From Actinomycetota bacterium (lineage in GTDB: Bacteria > Actinomycetota > Thermoleophilia > Solirubrobacterales > Solirubrobacteraceae): a DNA stretch of 13,889 bases. Below the pieces are notes generated by a model, which had not been told where the DNA came from, did not search any database, and saw only the letters and a list, made by a program, of their open reading frames with translations. Within the stretch, counting starts at the first letter, position 1; the number at the start of each line of letters is the position of its first letter. The position numbers and the translations under genes are program-made. The stretch spans positions 1 through 13,889 of the forward strand of contig CAJCIJ010000176.1 of assembly GCA_903970315.1 (NCBI GenBank). Direction: 5' to 3'. This document shows positions 6,747 through 12,646 of the stretch, piece by piece.

Positions 6747-6754
6747 GGGTCGCC

Positions 6755-7765
6755 GTGGCCGACGGCACTCGCACCCGGGAGCTTGGACGAGGCGAACGTG
6801 TGGAGCGCGGGGTCTTTCGCCTGCGCCTGCCCCTGCCCTGGCCCGGTGTTCCGCACTGCAACGCCTGGGCGGTGCAGGCCGGCGACGGCGTGGTGCTCTT
6901 CGACACGGGCATGCACCAGCGCGACTCGATGGCGCACCTGGAACGCGCCATGGCGATGTGTGGATTGCGTGTCGAGGACGTCAGCGCCGTGGTGTGCACC
7001 CACGCTCACCTGGATCACTGCGGCCAGGCTGCCGAGATCATGGCGCGCGCCGGCTGTCAGCTGTGGATGCACCCCGAACAGGCCAGCCTCCGGCGCATGA
7101 TGGCCGACCCACAGTCGGTCTTGGAACGTCAGCTTGAGATCGCCCGCCAGAGCGGCGTGCCCGAAGCCGCCCTGCAGCGTTATGCCGCCGAACGCGGCAC
7201 ACGGGACTTCGAGGTCTTTCCCGTACCCGAGCCCGACCACGCCCTTCTGGACGGCGTCACGATCGAGACCGACCTGGGCACCTGGACGGCCTATGAGACC
7301 CCCGGCCACGCCCCGTCACACGTCTGCCTGTACCAGCCCGAGCATCGCCTGCTGGTATCCGGTGATCATCTGCTGGGGCGCATCTCGCTGTACTTCGACT
7401 ACGGCTACTCGCCGGACCCGGTGGGGGAATACCTGCGTTCGCTGGACGTGGTCGCCGGACTGGACGCGCGGCTGTGCCTGTCCGGTCACGGACGCACCTT
7501 CACCGACGTCGCCGCCCACATCGACGCAAGCCGCCAGCTCGTGCACGAGCGTCTGGCAGCCGTAGAGCGGGCCATCGCCGCCGGGCCCGCCAGCGCATTT
7601 GAGATCGTGCCGCTCGTCTACGGCGAGGCCGTCTCGCCGTCCAACGCCCACTGGCTTTTGTCAAAGACGCTCTGCTATCTGGAGCACCTGGAGGTGCGCG
7701 GCGTGGCGCAGCGGCTGAAGGGGGAGCCCGAGCGTTGGGAGCCCTTCGGCTCCGCCAAACCTTAA
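6755..7765 (+). CDS. MBL-fold metallo-hydrolase with C-terminal helical extension
   Basis: This 336-aa protein has a complete metallo-beta-lactamase core: FDTGM (49-53), HAHLDH (83-88), ETPGHAPSH (181-189), VSGDHLL (201-207) and SGHGR (243-247). Between the HxHxDH and TPGH motifs there is a long, mostly helical insert (about 110-165). After residue 255 the chain continues as helices ending in a segment (PSNAHWLLSKTLCYLEHLEVRGVAQRL, 295-321) that looks like the winged-helix tail seen in LACTB2-like MBL hydrolases. The substrate is unknown. The GTG at 6755 is chosen because of the TACGCT box 8 bases before it; the frame stays open far upstream, but that part lies antisense to the divergent MBL gene. 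Its TAA is the first half-site base triplet of the metF palindrome. Confidence 0.87.
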   Translation: MADGTRTRELGRGERVERGVFRLRLPLPWPGVPHCNAWAVQAGDGVVLFDTGMHQRDSMAHLERAMAMCGLRVEDVSAVVCTHAHLDHCGQAAEIMARAGCQLWMHPEQASLRRMMADPQSVLERQLEIARQSGVPEAALQRYAAERGTRDFEVFPVPEPDHALLDGVTIETDLGTWTAYETPGHAPSHVCLYQPEHRLLVSGDHLLGRISLYFDYGYSPDPVGEYLRSLDVVAGLDARLCLSGHGRTFTDVAAHIDASRQLVHERLAAVERAIAAGPASAFEIVPLVYGEAVSPSNAHWLLSKTLCYLEHLEVRGVAQRLKGEPERWEPFGSAKP

Positions 7766-7778
7766 CACGATCGTGTTA
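7763..7778. promoter_or_regulatory. Perfect 16-bp palindrome overlapping the metF promoter
   Basis: TAACACGATCGTGTTA is its own reverse complement. It starts at the TAA stop of the MBL gene and its last two bases are the first two of the TAGGCT box of metF. A protein bound here should block the metF promoter. The form resembles operators of TetR-type dimeric repressors, but which regulator binds is unknown. Confidence 0.6.
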
Positions 7779-7782
7779 GGCT
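7777..7782 (+). promoter_or_regulatory. Putative -10 element TAGGCT of metF
   Basis: TAGGCT ends 9 bases before the metF ATG. It also forms part of AGGC-TTTTT-GCCT (7778-7790), a 4-bp inverted repeat around five Ts that ends 1 base before the ATG. Leaderless initiation is likely, as no Shine-Dalgarno fits between. Confidence 0.45.
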
Positions 7783-7791
7783 TTTTGCCTG

Positions 7792-8697
7792 ATGCGTATC
7801 GACGAGATCCTGACGCGCGACGCCGGCCCGGGCGATCCCGGACCGTTGTTCTCGTTTGAGTTCTTCCCGCCCAAGACCCCCGACGGCGAGCGCAATCTCC
7901 AGGATGCCCTGGCGCGGTTGGCGCCCCTGGCGCCGGCTTTCGTATCGGTGACCTACGGCGCCGGCGGCTCGACGCGGGCGCGCACAATCGAGATCGTCAA
8001 ATCGATCAAGCGCGACCATGGCCTGGAGACGATGGCCCACCTGACCTGTTCCGGGGCCACCGTGGCGGAGCTCCACGCCATCCTCGACGAGATGGCAGCA
8101 GCAGGGATCGACAACGTGCTGGCGCTTCGCGGCGACCCGCCCGCCGGCGCTGCGCGCTGGAGCAGGGCCGAGGGGGGGCTTGAGTACTCCCATGAACTGG
8201 TCGCCCTGATCAAGGACCGCTATGACTTCGCGGTCGGCGCAGCCTGTTTCCCGGAGACCCACATCGAAGCCGCCAGTCCCGAGGCCGACCTTCAGTACCT
8301 GGCGCACAAGGTCGGGGCGGGCGCCGACTTCCTGATTACGCAGCTGTTTTTCGACAACGCCGTCTACGTCGACTTCGTGGCTCGCGCACGCGAGGCCGGC
8401 ATCGACGTGCCGATCATCCCGGGCATCCTGCCCATCACCCATGTCGGCCAGCTGGAGCGCATGACCAAGCTCTGCGGCGCCTCGATCCCCCCGGCGCTGG
8501 AGCGCGAGCTGCGCGCCCGCGAGGGCGAGCCCGAGGCGGTGGTCGACTTCGGCGTCGCCTACGCAACGTTGCAGTGCGCCGAGCTGCTGGCCGCGGGTGC
8601 CCCGGGAATCCACTTCTACACGCTCAACCGCTCACCCGCCACGCGCGCCATCCTCAGCGCTTTGCGGCTGACCGCCACCGCCAACACGCTCGCCTAG
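7792..8697 (+). CDS. metF: 5,10-methylenetetrahydrofolate reductase
   Basis: This 301-aa flavoprotein of the MetF TIM-barrel family would reduce 5,10-methylene-THF to 5-methyl-THF, the methyl donor for methionine synthesis. Motifs: FSFEFFPPK (20-28, catalytic Glu23), VTYGAGGS (53-60), the folate-binding ALRGDPP (111-117, Asp115), ITQLFFD (182-188), PGILP (210-214) and HFYTLNR (274-280). The length matches stand-alone bacterial MetF without the eukaryotic regulatory domain. The ATG at 7792 is clear: upstream is a stop and the TAGGCT box. The palindrome across its promoter suggests repressor control, perhaps by methionine or cofactor status, which is inference. The electron donor (NADH or another) cannot be told from sequence. 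No other methionine gene lies beside it. Confidence 0.95.
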   Translation: MRIDEILTRDAGPGDPGPLFSFEFFPPKTPDGERNLQDALARLAPLAPAFVSVTYGAGGSTRARTIEIVKSIKRDHGLETMAHLTCSGATVAELHAILDEMAAAGIDNVLALRGDPPAGAARWSRAEGGLEYSHELVALIKDRYDFAVGAACFPETHIEAASPEADLQYLAHKVGAGADFLITQLFFDNAVYVDFVARAREAGIDVPIIPGILPITHVGQLERMTKLCGASIPPALERELRAREGEPEAVVDFGVAYATLQCAELLAAGAPGIHFYTLNRSPATRAILSALRLTATANTLA

Positions 8698-8718
8698 GAC
8701 CGGCTCGGAGCGCCCAGC

Positions 8719-8780
8719 GTGTCCCGCCGGGCGCCAGGCGTGTCCGCGGGATGTGGGCGCCTGCGCCGGGTGTCCGCGGG
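8719..8780. repeat. GTGTCCGCGGG direct repeats between metF and the YgjP-like gene
   Basis: GTGTCCGCGGG occurs at 8740-8750 and 8770-8780, with a related GTGTCCCGCCGGG at 8719-8731. Start spacings are 21 and 30 bases, so all copies share one reading frame with the downstream gene (a repeated Val-Ser-Ala-Gly). They might be part of a longer N-terminus starting at GTG 8719, or non-coding upstream DNA. Confidence 0.45.
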
Positions 8781-8786
8781 GCGTCC

Positions 8787-8792
8787 TACGCT
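8787..8792 (+). promoter_or_regulatory. Putative -10 element TACGCT
   Basis: TACGCT ends 10 bases before the GTG at 8803 and is followed by CTGGG-like sequence also seen after the TACGCT at 6741 (TACGCTGGG in both). This supports GTG 8803 as the start. Confidence 0.45.
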
Positions 8793-8802
8793 GGGCTCGG
8801 TC

Positions 8803-9489
8803 GTGGACTCTCCCATCCCCTACACCGTCCGGCGTTCGACTCGCGCGCGGCGAGTTCGGGTCAATGTGACCCCTGGCGCCCAGGTCGAGGTGGTCCTGCC
8901 CCAGCGCGCGCCGCAGCGCGCCGCAGCCGCTGCGGTGGATGAGCTGCGGCCGTGGATCGCCAGGCGCCTGGTCGAGGCGCATGCGGCGCTGGATCGGTTG
9001 CCCGGCCGCGACGGCACGGTCCCGTACCTCGACGACCGCCTGGTCCTCGTGGCCCAGCCCGGCCGCCAGCGAGCGCACAGGGTGGGCGAGCGGCTGCTGG
9101 TCGGCGACGGCGACGTGCGCGGCCCTGTCGAACGCTTCTACAGGCGTGCCGCGCGGGCCGAGGTCGCGCCGCGCCTTGACCGGGCCACCGCGATCGTGGG
9201 TCGGCCCTACCGCAGCCTGACGATCCGCGCCCAGCGCACGCGTTGGGCCTCGTGCTCGGCGCAGGGCGCCATGAGCTTCAACTGGCGCCTACTGCTGGCG
9301 CCCGAACGGGTCCTGGATTACGTCGTCTGGCACGAGGTGTGCCATCTGCAGGTCGCCGACCACTCCCCGCGCTTCTGGGCGCTCGTGGAGCGGCACTGGC
9401 CCACCTGGCGCACCGAGCGGGCGTGGCTGACCCACAATGGCGCCGGGCTTGCCCTCGCTCCAACGCTGTCCGCAACGCCCGCCCGCTGA
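8803..9489 (+). CDS. YgjP-like (DUF45/SprT-like) zinc metallopeptidase
   Basis: This 228-aa protein matches the YgjP-like metallopeptidase family. The C-terminal half has RTRWASCS (145-152), SFNWRLLLAP (158-167), the zinc motif HEVCH (177-181) with catalytic Glu178, and a third ligand His187 in the HLQVADHSPRFW segment. The N-terminal half is a beta-rich Arg-rich domain (TVRRSTRARRVRVNV) that is usual before this catalytic domain. There is no signal peptide, so it is cytoplasmic. The substrate of the family is poorly known. The GTG at 8803 is favoured by the TACGCT box; an in-frame GTG at 8719 would add 28 residues of low-complexity Val-Ser-Ala-Gly sequence. It may be transcribed with metF or alone. 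It converges on gltA. Confidence 0.86.
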   Translation: MDSPIPYTVRRSTRARRVRVNVTPGAQVEVVLPQRAPQRAAAAAVDELRPWIARRLVEAHAALDRLPGRDGTVPYLDDRLVLVAQPGRQRAHRVGERLLVGDGDVRGPVERFYRRAARAEVAPRLDRATAIVGRPYRSLTIRAQRTRWASCSAQGAMSFNWRLLLAPERVLDYVVWHEVCHLQVADHSPRFWALVERHWPTWRTERAWLTHNGAGLALAPTLSATPAR

Positions 9490-9519
9490 TCCAGCGCGGG
9501 TGTGTTTGGGTCTCTTATT

Positions 9520-9551
9520 TGGCATGTCACGCGCGCGCGCGTGCCATGCCA
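9520..9551. terminator. Stem-loop between convergent YgjP-like gene and gltA
   Basis: TGGCATGTCACGCG (9520-9533) pairs with 9538-9551: a 14-bp stem with one T-C mismatch and a CGCG loop. TTT follows on the plus strand (9552-9554), and the preceding TTATTT gives an AT-rich flank, but neither side has a long U-tract. Being the only gap between two convergent genes, it probably serves as a two-way terminator or transcript end stabiliser. The rest of the gap (9490-9519 and 9555-9629) shows nothing else I can name. Confidence 0.5.
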
Positions 9552-9629
9552 TTTGAGCACGCCCACAGGACGCCTTTATGTTGCCCCGGTGGCGGGCCCA
9601 GTGGCGACGCGGATCGGTACGGCCGTCGG

Positions 9630-10970
9630 CTAGCGCGCGGTCGCGGGCACGTAGTCGCGTGTGCGCGTGCCCGTGTAGATCTGCCGGGGGCGGGCGATCC
9701 GCTGCTCGGGGTCCTGGACCTGCTCCAGCCAGTTGGCCACCCAGCCCGAGGTTCGCCCGATGGCGAACATCACCGGGAACATCTCCACGGGCAGTCCAAG
9801 TGCCTCGTAGATGAGCCCCGAATAGAAGTCCACGTTGGGGTAGAGCTTGTGGCTGATGAAGTACTCGTCGGCCAGCGCTATTTTCTCCAGCTCCAGCGCC
9901 ACGTCCAGCAGCGGGTTGCGCCGCCCAGTGACCTCAAAGACGTCCTCGGCGGCCTTTTTGATGATCAGCGCCCGCGGGTCAAAGTTCTTGTAGACCCGGT
10001 GGCCGAAGCCCATCAGGCGCTCCTTGCCTTCCTCGACACCCTTCAGGAAGCCGGGGATGTTGTCGGTGGTTTCGATGCGCTTGAGCATCCTCAGCACCGC
10101 CTCGTTGGCGCCTCCGTGCAGGGGGCCGTACAACGCCGCGACCCCGCCCGCCACCGCCGAGTAGGGGTCCACGCGCGATGAGCCCACCGCGCGCACCGCA
10201 GTGGTAGAGCAGTTCTGCTCGTGGTCGGCGTGGAGGATGAAGAGCACGTCCAGCGCCCGTTCCAAGCGAGGGTCCGGGTGGTAGGTCAGCTCGGTCATCT
10301 TGTACATCATCGAGAGGAAGTTGCCCGCGTAGGAGAGCTCGTTGTCCGGGTAGACGTAGGGCTGGCCGCGACTGTGGCGGTAGGCGAACGCGGCAAGGGT
10401 TGGCACCTTTGCGATCAGCCGCACCGTCTGCAGGTGGCGCAGGTCGGCGTCATCGATCTGGGCCGCATCGGGGTAGAACGTCGACAGCGCTCCCACGGAG
10501 CTGAGCAGCATCCCCATGGGGTGGGCGTCGTGCCGGAATCCCTGCATGAAGCTCTTGACGTTCTCGTGCACAAACGTGTGCATGGTGATCTCATGCGTCC
10601 ACGCATCAAGCTGCGGACGGGTCGGCAGCTCGCCATGGATGAGCAGGTAGGCAACCTCCAGGTACGTCGACTGCTCGGCGAGCTGCTCGATCGGGTAGCC
10701 GCGGTACTCAAGGATGCCCGCGTCGCCGTCGAGGTAGGTGACGGCGCTGCGGCACGCCGCAACGTTGGCGTAGCCCGGGTCATAGGCCATCAGGCCGAAG
10801 TCGTCGTCGGAGACCTTGCACTGGCGCAGGTCCGTGGCTCGCACCGTGCCATCGGTGATCGGCAGCTCGTAGCTGCGGCCGGTGCGGTTGTCCGTCAGGG
10901 TCAACGTGTCCCGCGGCTGGTCGGCGTTCGGCGCCCCCGCGGGAGCCTGCGAGGGACTGGTAGTGCTCAT
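9630..10970 (-). CDS. gltA: Citrate synthase, large (type II, hexameric-type) form
   Basis: This 446-aa enzyme condenses acetyl-CoA and oxaloacetate to citrate, the entry to the TCA cycle. It has the full-length form with an N-terminal beta domain (about 22-75), like proteobacterial and actinobacterial GltA. Catalytic-site blocks: ILEYRGYPIEQLA (86-98), HADHEQNCST (247-256), GPLHGGANEA (282-291, His285), MGFGHRVYKNFDPRA (320-334), NVDFYSG (379-385, Asp381) and RPRQIYTG (427-434). The first 20 residues are Pro/Ala/Ser-rich and probably disordered. The ATG at 10970 has AGGAGG 4 bases upstream, the strongest ribosome binding site in the window. The gene stands alone between dcd (upstream, same strand, 88-base gap) and the convergent YgjP-like gene. 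2-methylcitrate synthase is a less likely alternative, since those are usually shorter. Confidence 0.96.
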   Translation of the reverse strand: MSTTSPSQAPAGAPNADQPRDTLTLTDNRTGRSYELPITDGTVRATDLRQCKVSDDDFGLMAYDPGYANVAACRSAVTYLDGDAGILEYRGYPIEQLAEQSTYLEVAYLLIHGELPTRPQLDAWTHEITMHTFVHENVKSFMQGFRHDAHPMGMLLSSVGALSTFYPDAAQIDDADLRHLQTVRLIAKVPTLAAFAYRHSRGQPYVYPDNELSYAGNFLSMMYKMTELTYHPDPRLERALDVLFILHADHEQNCSTTAVRAVGSSRVDPYSAVAGGVAALYGPLHGGANEAVLRMLKRIETTDNIPGFLKGVEEGKERLMGFGHRVYKNFDPRALIIKKAAEDVFEVTGRRNPLLDVALELEKIALADEYFISHKLYPNVDFYSGLIYEALGLPVEMFPVMFAIGRTSGWVANWLEQVQDPEQRIARPRQIYTGTRTRDYVPATAR

Positions 10971-10974
10971 GCTG

Positions 10975-10980
10975 CCTCCT
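10975..10980 (-). promoter_or_regulatory. Shine-Dalgarno AGGAGG of gltA
   Basis: AGGAGG on the minus strand lies 4 bases before the gltA ATG. It marks gltA as a leadered gene, unlike most neighbours here. Confidence 0.8.
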
Positions 10981-11023
10981 GTCGGGCGGCTTGGGAGGGA
11001 AACCGGGCTAACGCCACGCGATG

Positions 11024-11029
11024 ATTATG
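11024..11029 (-). promoter_or_regulatory. Possible -10 element CATAAT of gltA
   Basis: CATAAT, close to TATAAT, lies 53 bases before the gltA ATG on the minus strand inside the dcd-gltA gap. It would give a leader of roughly 45 bases carrying the Shine-Dalgarno. No -35 motif is evident at normal spacing. Confidence 0.35.
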
Positions 11030-11058
11030 CGACAACTTCGTCGCGGGCACGCAGGTGC

Positions 11059-11640
11059 TCAGGACGGGGCGCCGTAGCGGCTCTCGGTTGCCTCGACCTG
11101 GCCCTGGTAATGACTGCCCAGCTCGGCGTGTCCGTAGGGCCGTTCAGCGGCCGCATCCAGACCCGTGAACGACAGCTGGGCGATTGGCAGCCCCGTGTAA
11201 AGGCGTATGGGCACGCGCGTGAGATTGTTGAGCTCCAGCGTCAGCGTGCCCTTCCAACCGGGGTCGCAGAAACCCGCGGTGGCGTGCACTATCAGGCCCA
11301 GACGGCCGATCGAGCTCTTGCCCTCGATGCGCCCCACGATGTCATCCGGCAGCTCCACGTGCTCCAGGGTGCGGCCCAGGCAGAACTCCCCGGGGTGGAT
11401 CACAAACGCCTCGCCGTCGGCGATGTCGATGTGCTCGGTGAGGTTCTTGGGCGGTTCGCGCAGATCGATCGCCGTGACCTTGTGGTTGTGGAACACCCGA
11501 AACGAGCTGCCCAGCCGCAGATCCACGCTGGCAGGCTGCACCATCGCCTCATCGAAGGGGTCGATCTTGATGCGCCCGTCGGCAATCAGACGCTTTATCG
11601 TGCCATCCGAGAGCGCAGCGGAGATCGGCGGATGGGCCAT
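11059..11640 (-). CDS. dcd: dCTP deaminase, probably the bifunctional dUMP-forming type
   Basis: This 193-aa protein of the dCTP deaminase/dUTPase superfamily supplies dUMP for thymidylate synthesis. Visible are DPFDEAMVQPASVDLRLG (27-44), the triphosphate-binding RIEGKSSIGR (104-113), HATAGFCDPGW (119-129), the catalytic Glu in LTLELNN (Glu136) and GSHYQGQ (175-181). The sequence TAGF after the His/Ala, rather than the TAHR of E. coli Dcd, matches the mycobacterial and methanogen enzymes that both deaminate dCTP and cleave to dUMP; this subtype call is by residue pattern only. His177 stands where many relatives have Lys (GSKYQGQ). The ATG at 11640 directly abuts the TAG of the upstream PfkB gene (no gap), so translation is probably coupled and both are driven from the promoter near 12590. 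Confidence 0.93.
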   Translation of the reverse strand: MAHPPISAALSDGTIKRLIADGRIKIDPFDEAMVQPASVDLRLGSSFRVFHNHKVTAIDLREPPKNLTEHIDIADGEAFVIHPGEFCLGRTLEHVELPDDIVGRIEGKSSIGRLGLIVHATAGFCDPGWKGTLTLELNNLTRVPIRLYTGLPIAQLSFTGLDAAAERPYGHAELGSHYQGQVEATESRYGAPS

Positions 11641-12582
11641 CTAGGCGTTGTCGCGTAGAGGCAGCGAGACCATGTTGAACTGCGTCAGCTTGTGCAGTTC
11701 GGCGACGCGCGTTGCGATCTCCTCGCCGCGCAGCCGCTCCACCCGGGCGGTACCGAACTCTTCGACGTTGAACGATGCAAGGGCCGTGCCGCAGATCACG
11801 GCCTGGCGCAGTGCCTCGTCCTTGAGCTTGCCCGCCGGGTGGGTGGCCAGGTAGCCCATGAAGCCGCCCGCAAACGTGTCGCCGGCGCCCGTTGGGTCAA
11901 CGACGGTCTCAAGTGGGAAGGCGGGGGCCGAGAAGAACCCCTGCGACGTCACAAGCGCCGCTCCGTACTCGCCCTGTTTTGCCACCACCGCCTGCGGGCC
12001 CCAGCCGAGTACCTCCTGCGCGGCGCTGACCAGGTTGGGCTTGCCCGTCAACTGGCGCAGCTCGGCGTCGTTGAGAATCACGCAATCGACGGTCTTAATG
12101 GCCTCCAGCAGCGAGTCCCTGGCGACGTCTATCCAGAGGTTCATCGAATCCAGCGCCACAAGGCGGGCGTGTGGCATCTGCGCGCGGACCATCCGCTGCA
12201 GGTCCGGCTGGATGTTGCCCAGAAAGAGCACCTCGCTTGCCAGCGAGCGCTCGCCCAGCTTGGGCTGGAAGCCCTCAAAGACGCCCAACTCGGTGGCAAG
12301 GGTCTCGCGCGAGTTCAGATCCCAGCCGTAGTCTCCGCGCCAGAAGAACGTCTTGCCGCCGGCGATGCGCTCGACGTCATCGACCTCGACGCCGCGCCGG
12401 CGCAGCACGTCCATCTCGTGATCGCCGAAGTCCTCGCCCACGCATCCCACGACCCGCACCGTGTCAAAGAACGACGCCGCCAGCGCAAAGTGCACAGACG
12501 TGCCGCCGAGCATTCGCTCGCGCTCGCCGAAGGGCGTGCGCACCGAGTCAAAGGCGATCGATCCCGTCACGGTTATGGGCAC
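11641..12582 (-). CDS. PfkB-family (ribokinase-like) sugar or nucleoside kinase
   Basis: This 313-aa protein has the ribokinase fold: an N-terminal strand ITVTGSIAFD (3-12), the substrate-side GGTSVHFALAA (26-36), NDAE (171-174), and the catalytic/anion-hole signature DPTGAGDTFAGGF (229-241) with base Asp235. It would phosphorylate a hydroxyl of a small sugar, nucleoside or related compound with ATP; the substrate is not clear. In the first signature the Asn usual in ribokinase and fructokinase (GGxxxN) is His31, so a different substrate group is likely. The GTG at 12582 is chosen because the beta strand begins there and a TATCTT box lies 6 bases upstream. It is directly fused end to end with dcd (no gap) and divergent from the DEAD-box helicase gene. 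Confidence 0.85.
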   Translation of the reverse strand: MPITVTGSIAFDSVRTPFGERERMLGGTSVHFALAASFFDTVRVVGCVGEDFGDHEMDVLRRRGVEVDDVERIAGGKTFFWRGDYGWDLNSRETLATELGVFEGFQPKLGERSLASEVLFLGNIQPDLQRMVRAQMPHARLVALDSMNLWIDVARDSLLEAIKTVDCVILNDAELRQLTGKPNLVSAAQEVLGWGPQAVVAKQGEYGAALVTSQGFFSAPAFPLETVVDPTGAGDTFAGGFMGYLATHPAGKLKDEALRQAVICGTALASFNVEEFGTARVERLRGEEIATRVAELHKLTQFNMVSLPLRDNA

Positions 12583-12588
12583 ACGGGC

Positions 12589-12594
12589 AAGATA
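12589..12594 (-). promoter_or_regulatory. Putative -10 element TATCTT of the PfkB-dcd unit
   Basis: TATCTT on the minus strand ends 6 bases before the GTG at 12582, in line with the shared TANNNT pattern and leaderless initiation. It would drive both PfkB and dcd. Confidence 0.4.
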
Positions 12595-12622
12595 GTGAGC
12601 GGTGCGGGTGGCGTGTGCTCAC
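12595..12622. promoter_or_regulatory. Short inverted repeat between two divergent promoters
   Basis: GTGAGC (12595-12600) and GCTCAC (12617-12622) are perfect 6-bp arms with a 16-base spacer, lying between the outward -10 boxes of PfkB and the helicase. It could bind one regulator of both genes. Arms this short can arise by chance. Confidence 0.25.
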
Positions 12623-12631
12623 CCGGCCACG

Positions 12632-12637
12632 TAAGCT
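12632..12637 (+). promoter_or_regulatory. Putative -10 element TAAGCT
   Basis: TAAGCT ends 9 bases before the helicase ATG at 12647. It fits the shared TANNNT pattern. Confidence 0.45.
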
Positions 12638-12646
12638 CGTAGGTCG

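Noticed and set aside
6068..7309. A 413-codon open frame on the minus strand across two MBL genes
   Set aside because: It overlaps two genes with full motif sets on both strands, and its second half is Arg/Pro/Gly-rich shadow sequence.
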